A DNA stretch of 64,000 bases from CAVVKW01 sp963761705. Lineage in GTDB: Bacteria > Verrucomicrobiota > Verrucomicrobiia > Chthoniobacterales > JAATET01. The translations under genes and the position numbers were made by a program. Below are positions 61,465 to 64,000 of the stretch, piece after piece; the stretch's first letter is position 1; the number at the start of each line of letters is the position of its first letter. The notes beneath the pieces are model-generated. The model saw only the letters and a program-made list of their open reading frames with translations, had not been told where the DNA came from and made no database searches. The stretch is taken from contig CAVXHK010000003.1 of NCBI GenBank assembly GCA_963761705.1, positions 558,001 through 622,000 of the forward strand. The letters run 5' to 3'.

Positions 61465-62214
61465 TCAGAAGTTCCGCTCGGCGATGGTTCGGAGGCCTTG
61501 GAGGGTCAAGGTCGGGTCGATGGTGTCGAAAATTTTCAGGGAGCCGCCGATGAGTTCCGCGTCGCCGCCGGTGGCAATGATGCGGGGGCGGCGGCGCGGG
61601 AAAGCTTCGCGGCGGATCTGGGCGAGGATTTCTTTGATGAGGCCGCGGTAGCCGTGGACGGCTCCGGCGAGCATGGCGGCAGGGGTTGATTTGCCGACAG
61701 CGGTGGTGGGTTCCGCGAGAGTGATGGCGGGGAGAAGTGCGGTGCGGTCGTGGAGGTAATGGGTCATCGCCTCGAGGCCGGGGGCGATGACGCCACCGAT
61801 GTAGGCAGGTCCGGGGGGACCTGCAGCGATGATGTCGAAGGTCACGGCGGTGCCGAAGTCAACGACGATGGCGGGGAGGCGATGGAGGAGAGCGCAGGCG
61901 GCGGCGTTGGCGAGGCGGTCGGCTCCGATGGTGTCGGGTGCGGGGTAGTCGATGGTGACGCCGAGGTCGAGGGCGGCGGAGACCTCGAGAAAGGCCGACT
62001 TGTTCAGCGCGTGACGGATGACCTCAGCCTTGGGCGGAACGACCGAGGCGAAAATGGCCCGGTCGAAGTCGAGCGACGCTAGAGTGGCTCTGAGACCTGT
62101 TGCCGTCAGGTCTGGCGTCGTGAGCCGGTGGACTCGACCAATTTTGTCGCCGGTGGCGACGGCGAACTTTGTGAAAGAGTTGCTGTTGTCGAGGAGGAGT
62201 GTGCGGCTGGCCAC
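61465..62214 (-). CDS. coaX: Type III pantothenate kinase
   Basis: First enzyme of coenzyme A synthesis, ASKHA fold, 249 residues. DFGTAVTFDII carries the catalytic Asp region, YIGGVIAPGLEAM is a hallmark, and IATGGDAELI is the second phosphate loop. The N-terminal phosphate motif is LLLDNSNSFTKFA, where most CoaX have D-x-G-N-T-x-x-K; the Asp9 and Lys16 are kept, the Gly and Thr are Ser. Starts 4 bp after the pilT stop and may be coupled to it. Confidence 0.92.
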   Translation of the reverse strand: MASRTLLLDNSNSFTKFAVATGDKIGRVHRLTTPDLTATGLRATLASLDFDRAIFASVVPPKAEVIRHALNKSAFLEVSAALDLGVTIDYPAPDTIGADRLANAAACALLHRLPAIVVDFGTAVTFDIIAAGPPGPAYIGGVIAPGLEAMTHYLHDRTALLPAITLAEPTTAVGKSTPAAMLAGAVHGYRGLIKEILAQIRREAFPRRRPRIIATGGDAELIGGSLKIFDTIDPTLTLQGLRTIAERNF

Positions 62215-62218
62215 AAGG

Positions 62219-63358
62219 TTACGCGAGCGGCTTGCGCTGCGGCGGTTTGCCTTTCTCGTCGGTTTCCGACGCGCCGGAGCTGTTGGCGAGTTCGGCCTCT
62301 TCAGGAGGGAGGAAATTGCGGAAGCGGCCTTTGTCGATGGCCTTCATGTAGGCTTCGTGTGGGGACACGTCGCCGGTGCGGAGTTGCTCCCAGATGGCGT
62401 CGTCCATGAATTGCATCCCCTCAGCGCGTCCGCCGACGATGACGTCCTGAAGCTTTTGGGTCGCGCCTTCGCGGATGATGGCGGCCGCAGCGGAGTTGAC
62501 GACGAGGATTTCGTTGACCGCGACGCGACCGCTGCCGTCCTCCTTTTTCATGAGGAGCTGCGCAATGACGCCGCGCAGGGATGACGCGAGCATGGTGCGG
62601 ACTTGCGCTTGTTGATCGGACGGAAAGACGTCGATCATCCGGTCGACGGTCTTTTGGGCGTTGTTCGTGTGAAGCGTGCCGAAGACCAGCATCCCGGTCT
62701 CGGCAGCGGTGAGGGCAAGCGAGATGGTCTCGAGATCGCGCATCTCACCAACGAGAACGATGTCGGCGTCTTCGCGGAGGGCGGCTTTGAGACCAGACGG
62801 AAACGAGGTGGAGTTCTCCGGGACTTCGCGCTGGGTGATGATCGAGTTCTTGTTTTTGTGAACGAATTCGATGGGTTCCTCGATGGTGACAATGTGGCGC
62901 GAGGAGGTCGAATTGATGTGATCGATCAGAGCGGCAAGGGTCGTCGACTTGCCTGAACCCGTGGGGCCGGTCACGAGGACCAGCCCGCCGCGGAGTTCGG
63001 CGAAACGTTTGATGACCTCCGGGACGCCCAGCTGGTCCAGGGTGGCGATTTTTGTCGGGATGAGGCGGAACACGGCTCCGTAGCCGTTCGATTGCTTGAG
63101 ATAGTTGCAACGGAAGCGAGAGGCTTCATCCATCTCGTAGGCAAAATCGAGATCGCCGGATTTCTCGAAATCTTCCCACCGCTGGGGCGAGCAGATTTCG
63201 CTGAGCATGTAGGTCGCTTCGTCGCGGGTGATCACCTCGTCGCGAATGGGAAGAATCTCACCGTGGCGCCGGACTTTTGGGGGTTCGCCTTCGGCGAGGT
63301 GGAGATCGGAGGCTCCGGATTCGATGAGGACTTTGAAGAATTGATCGATGTAGGCCAT
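62219..63358 (-). CDS. pilT: PilT-family twitching motility ATPase
   Basis: Type IV pilus retraction ATPase of 379 residues. The Walker A GPTGSGKST is at 131-139; TIEEPIEFVHKNKNS (Asp box region), EDADIVLVGEMRDLETI (Walker B) and the His box TLHTNNAQKTVDRMIDVF follow. AIRE-like IIREGATQKL is characteristic of PilT. The C-terminal 30 residues (NSSGASETDEKGKPPQRK) are an unstructured addition. A second PilT-like gene lies directly upstream, and coaX follows after 4 bp. Confidence 0.92.
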   Translation of the reverse strand: MAYIDQFFKVLIESGASDLHLAEGEPPKVRRHGEILPIRDEVITRDEATYMLSEICSPQRWEDFEKSGDLDFAYEMDEASRFRCNYLKQSNGYGAVFRLIPTKIATLDQLGVPEVIKRFAELRGGLVLVTGPTGSGKSTTLAALIDHINSTSSRHIVTIEEPIEFVHKNKNSIITQREVPENSTSFPSGLKAALREDADIVLVGEMRDLETISLALTAAETGMLVFGTLHTNNAQKTVDRMIDVFPSDQQAQVRTMLASSLRGVIAQLLMKKEDGSGRVAVNEILVVNSAAAAIIREGATQKLQDVIVGGRAEGMQFMDDAIWEQLRTGDVSPHEAYMKAIDKGRFRNFLPPEEAELANSSGASETDEKGKPPQRKPLA

Positions 63359-63366
63359 GGGAGTTG

Positions 63367-63406
63367 GGTCGGAAGGTCGGAAGGTCGGAAGGTCGGAAGG
63401 TCGGAA
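63367..63406. repeat. Tandem repeat of GGTCGGAA (five copies)
   Basis: Five exact copies of the octamer GGTCGGAA plus a partial sixth (GGTCTGAG), in the 61-bp gap between the two pilT-like genes. It covers the place where the ribosome site and start region of the downstream gene's leader would be, 9 bp before its ATG on the minus strand. Copy number may vary. Confidence 0.9.
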
Positions 63407-63419
63407 GGTCTGAGGCCAG

Positions 63420-64000
63420 CTACTCGAGGCCGGTTAGTTTGCGCATGTCTTTCTTCTGGTCGGCGCGGGAGACGGCTTCTTCACCGGAGATGAGGCCTTG
63501 CTGAAAAAGCTCGGCGAGGGAGTCGTCCATGAGCCTCATGCCAAGACGTTTGCCCGTCTGGATGATGCCGGGGAGCATGAAGGTCTTGGCTTCGCGAATG
63601 GTGTTGGCGACGGCCGGAGAGTTCATTAGGACCTCGAGCGCGAGGCAGCGTCCGGTGCCGTCGGCGCGGGGAACGAGCTGCTGGCTGATGACGCCGCGGA
63701 GAGATTCCGACACCATGATGCGGATCTGATCGCGCTGATCGACTGGAAAGACGTCGAGCACGCGGTCGAGCGTCCGGGCGGCGTTGGCCGTGTGGAGGGT
63801 GCCGAGAACCAAGTGACCCGTCTCGGAGGCGGTGATGGCGAGCTGGATCGTCTCCAAGTCGCGCATCTCTCCGACCATGATGACGTCGGGGTCCTGTCGA
63901 AGGGCACCGCGGAGCGCAGCGGCGAAGGAGCCGGTGTGAGTGTGGACTTCTCGCTGGGTGACGTGGCAGCCGCGGGACGGGATGGTGTATTCGATCGGGT
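63420..64000 (-). CDS. PilT/PilU-like ATPase (partial)
   Basis: The C-terminal 193 residues of a second twitching ATPase; the start is beyond the right edge. Visible: PIEYTIPSRGCHVTQREV, Walker B QDPDVIMVGEMRDLETI, His box TLHTANAARTLDRVLDVF, and the late segment IREAKTFMLPGIIQTGKR-like. It is similar to, but clearly different from, the PilT next to it. It could be PilT proper or PilU. The two probably form one transcript, separated by the octamer repeat. Confidence 0.9.
   Translation of the reverse strand, partial: PIEYTIPSRGCHVTQREVHTHTGSFAAALRGALRQDPDVIMVGEMRDLETIQLAITASETGHLVLGTLHTANAARTLDRVLDVFPVDQRDQIRIMVSESLRGVISQQLVPRADGTGRCLALEVLMNSPAVANTIREAKTFMLPGIIQTGKRLGMRLMDDSLAELFQQGLISGEEAVSRADQKKDMRKLTGLE

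Noticed and set aside
63367..63406. CRISPR-like repeat
   Set aside because: The units are 8 bases long and directly adjacent with no spacers, so it is a simple tandem repeat.

Overview
The window is 64 kb of GC-rich chromosomal DNA that looks like a member of the Verrucomicrobiota. The grounds are the mix of PEP-CTERM and autotransporter surface proteins, NADH dehydrogenase genes split between loci, GC-rich dispersed intergenic hairpins, and housekeeping genes of the Planctomycetes-Verrucomicrobia-Chlamydiae type. No prophage, insertion sequence, rRNA operon or CRISPR array is visible. G exceeds C on the plus strand even across minus-strand genes, so long antisense open frames are common and are treated as shadows.

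Layout. 0-8 kb: a minus-strand block yicC-gmk-coaBC, then the phosphate system (OprO/P-like porin, pstSCAB, phoU). 8-16 kb: a membrane glycosyltransferase-like protein, an isolated nuoG, a secreted beta-helix protein, truA, ruvX, a small membrane protein, maf and DAHP synthase. 16-25.7 kb: a LOG-family protein, a frameshifted DUF4159 protein, then a carbohydrate group (GH63, TSUP transporter, GH15, dienelactone hydrolase, glucose-dehydrogenase-like SDR). 25.8-34.7 kb: an unknown tail-anchored protein, tRNA-Val(GAC), a TlpA-like thioredoxin, nuoE-nuoF, gpmI, a lipocalin, a decayed alpha/beta hydrolase, lysS and a nitroreductase.

34.8-52.6 kb is the accessory heart of the window. An operon of AMP ligase, halogenase-like flavoenzyme, LolA-like carrier and MMPL/RND exporter resembles the activation and export part of aryl-polyene or xanthomonadin loci. 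A second operon encodes an LPG-synthase-type membrane protein, a patatin, an acyl carrier protein, a condensation-type acyltransferase and an FAD oxidoreductase. Between them lies a three-gene surface operon (serine hydrolase, PEP-CTERM protein, 1341-residue autotransporter), divergent from a GAF-LytTR regulator with a perfect 9-bp inverted repeat in the shared promoter region. Copies of one palindromic element sit on gene ends at three boundaries of this region. No ketosynthase is present, so any lipid or pigment backbone must be made elsewhere.

52.6-64 kb: a GH114 gene remnant, an M48/Ste24-like membrane protein without its zinc motif, a class III aminotransferase with an NCS1 permease, an S4 protein, a sugar MFS transporter, and a minus-strand block of two pilT-like ATPases, coaX, rplI and dnaB.

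Three genes (DUF4159, TSUP, GH15) are each broken by what looks like one missing base in a G/C-rich stretch. This suggests either assembly error or recent decay, and it creates a false in-frame TSUP-GH15 fusion. Two families of intergenic palindromes, one with stems that vary in a compensating way, are the most interesting non-coding signals.
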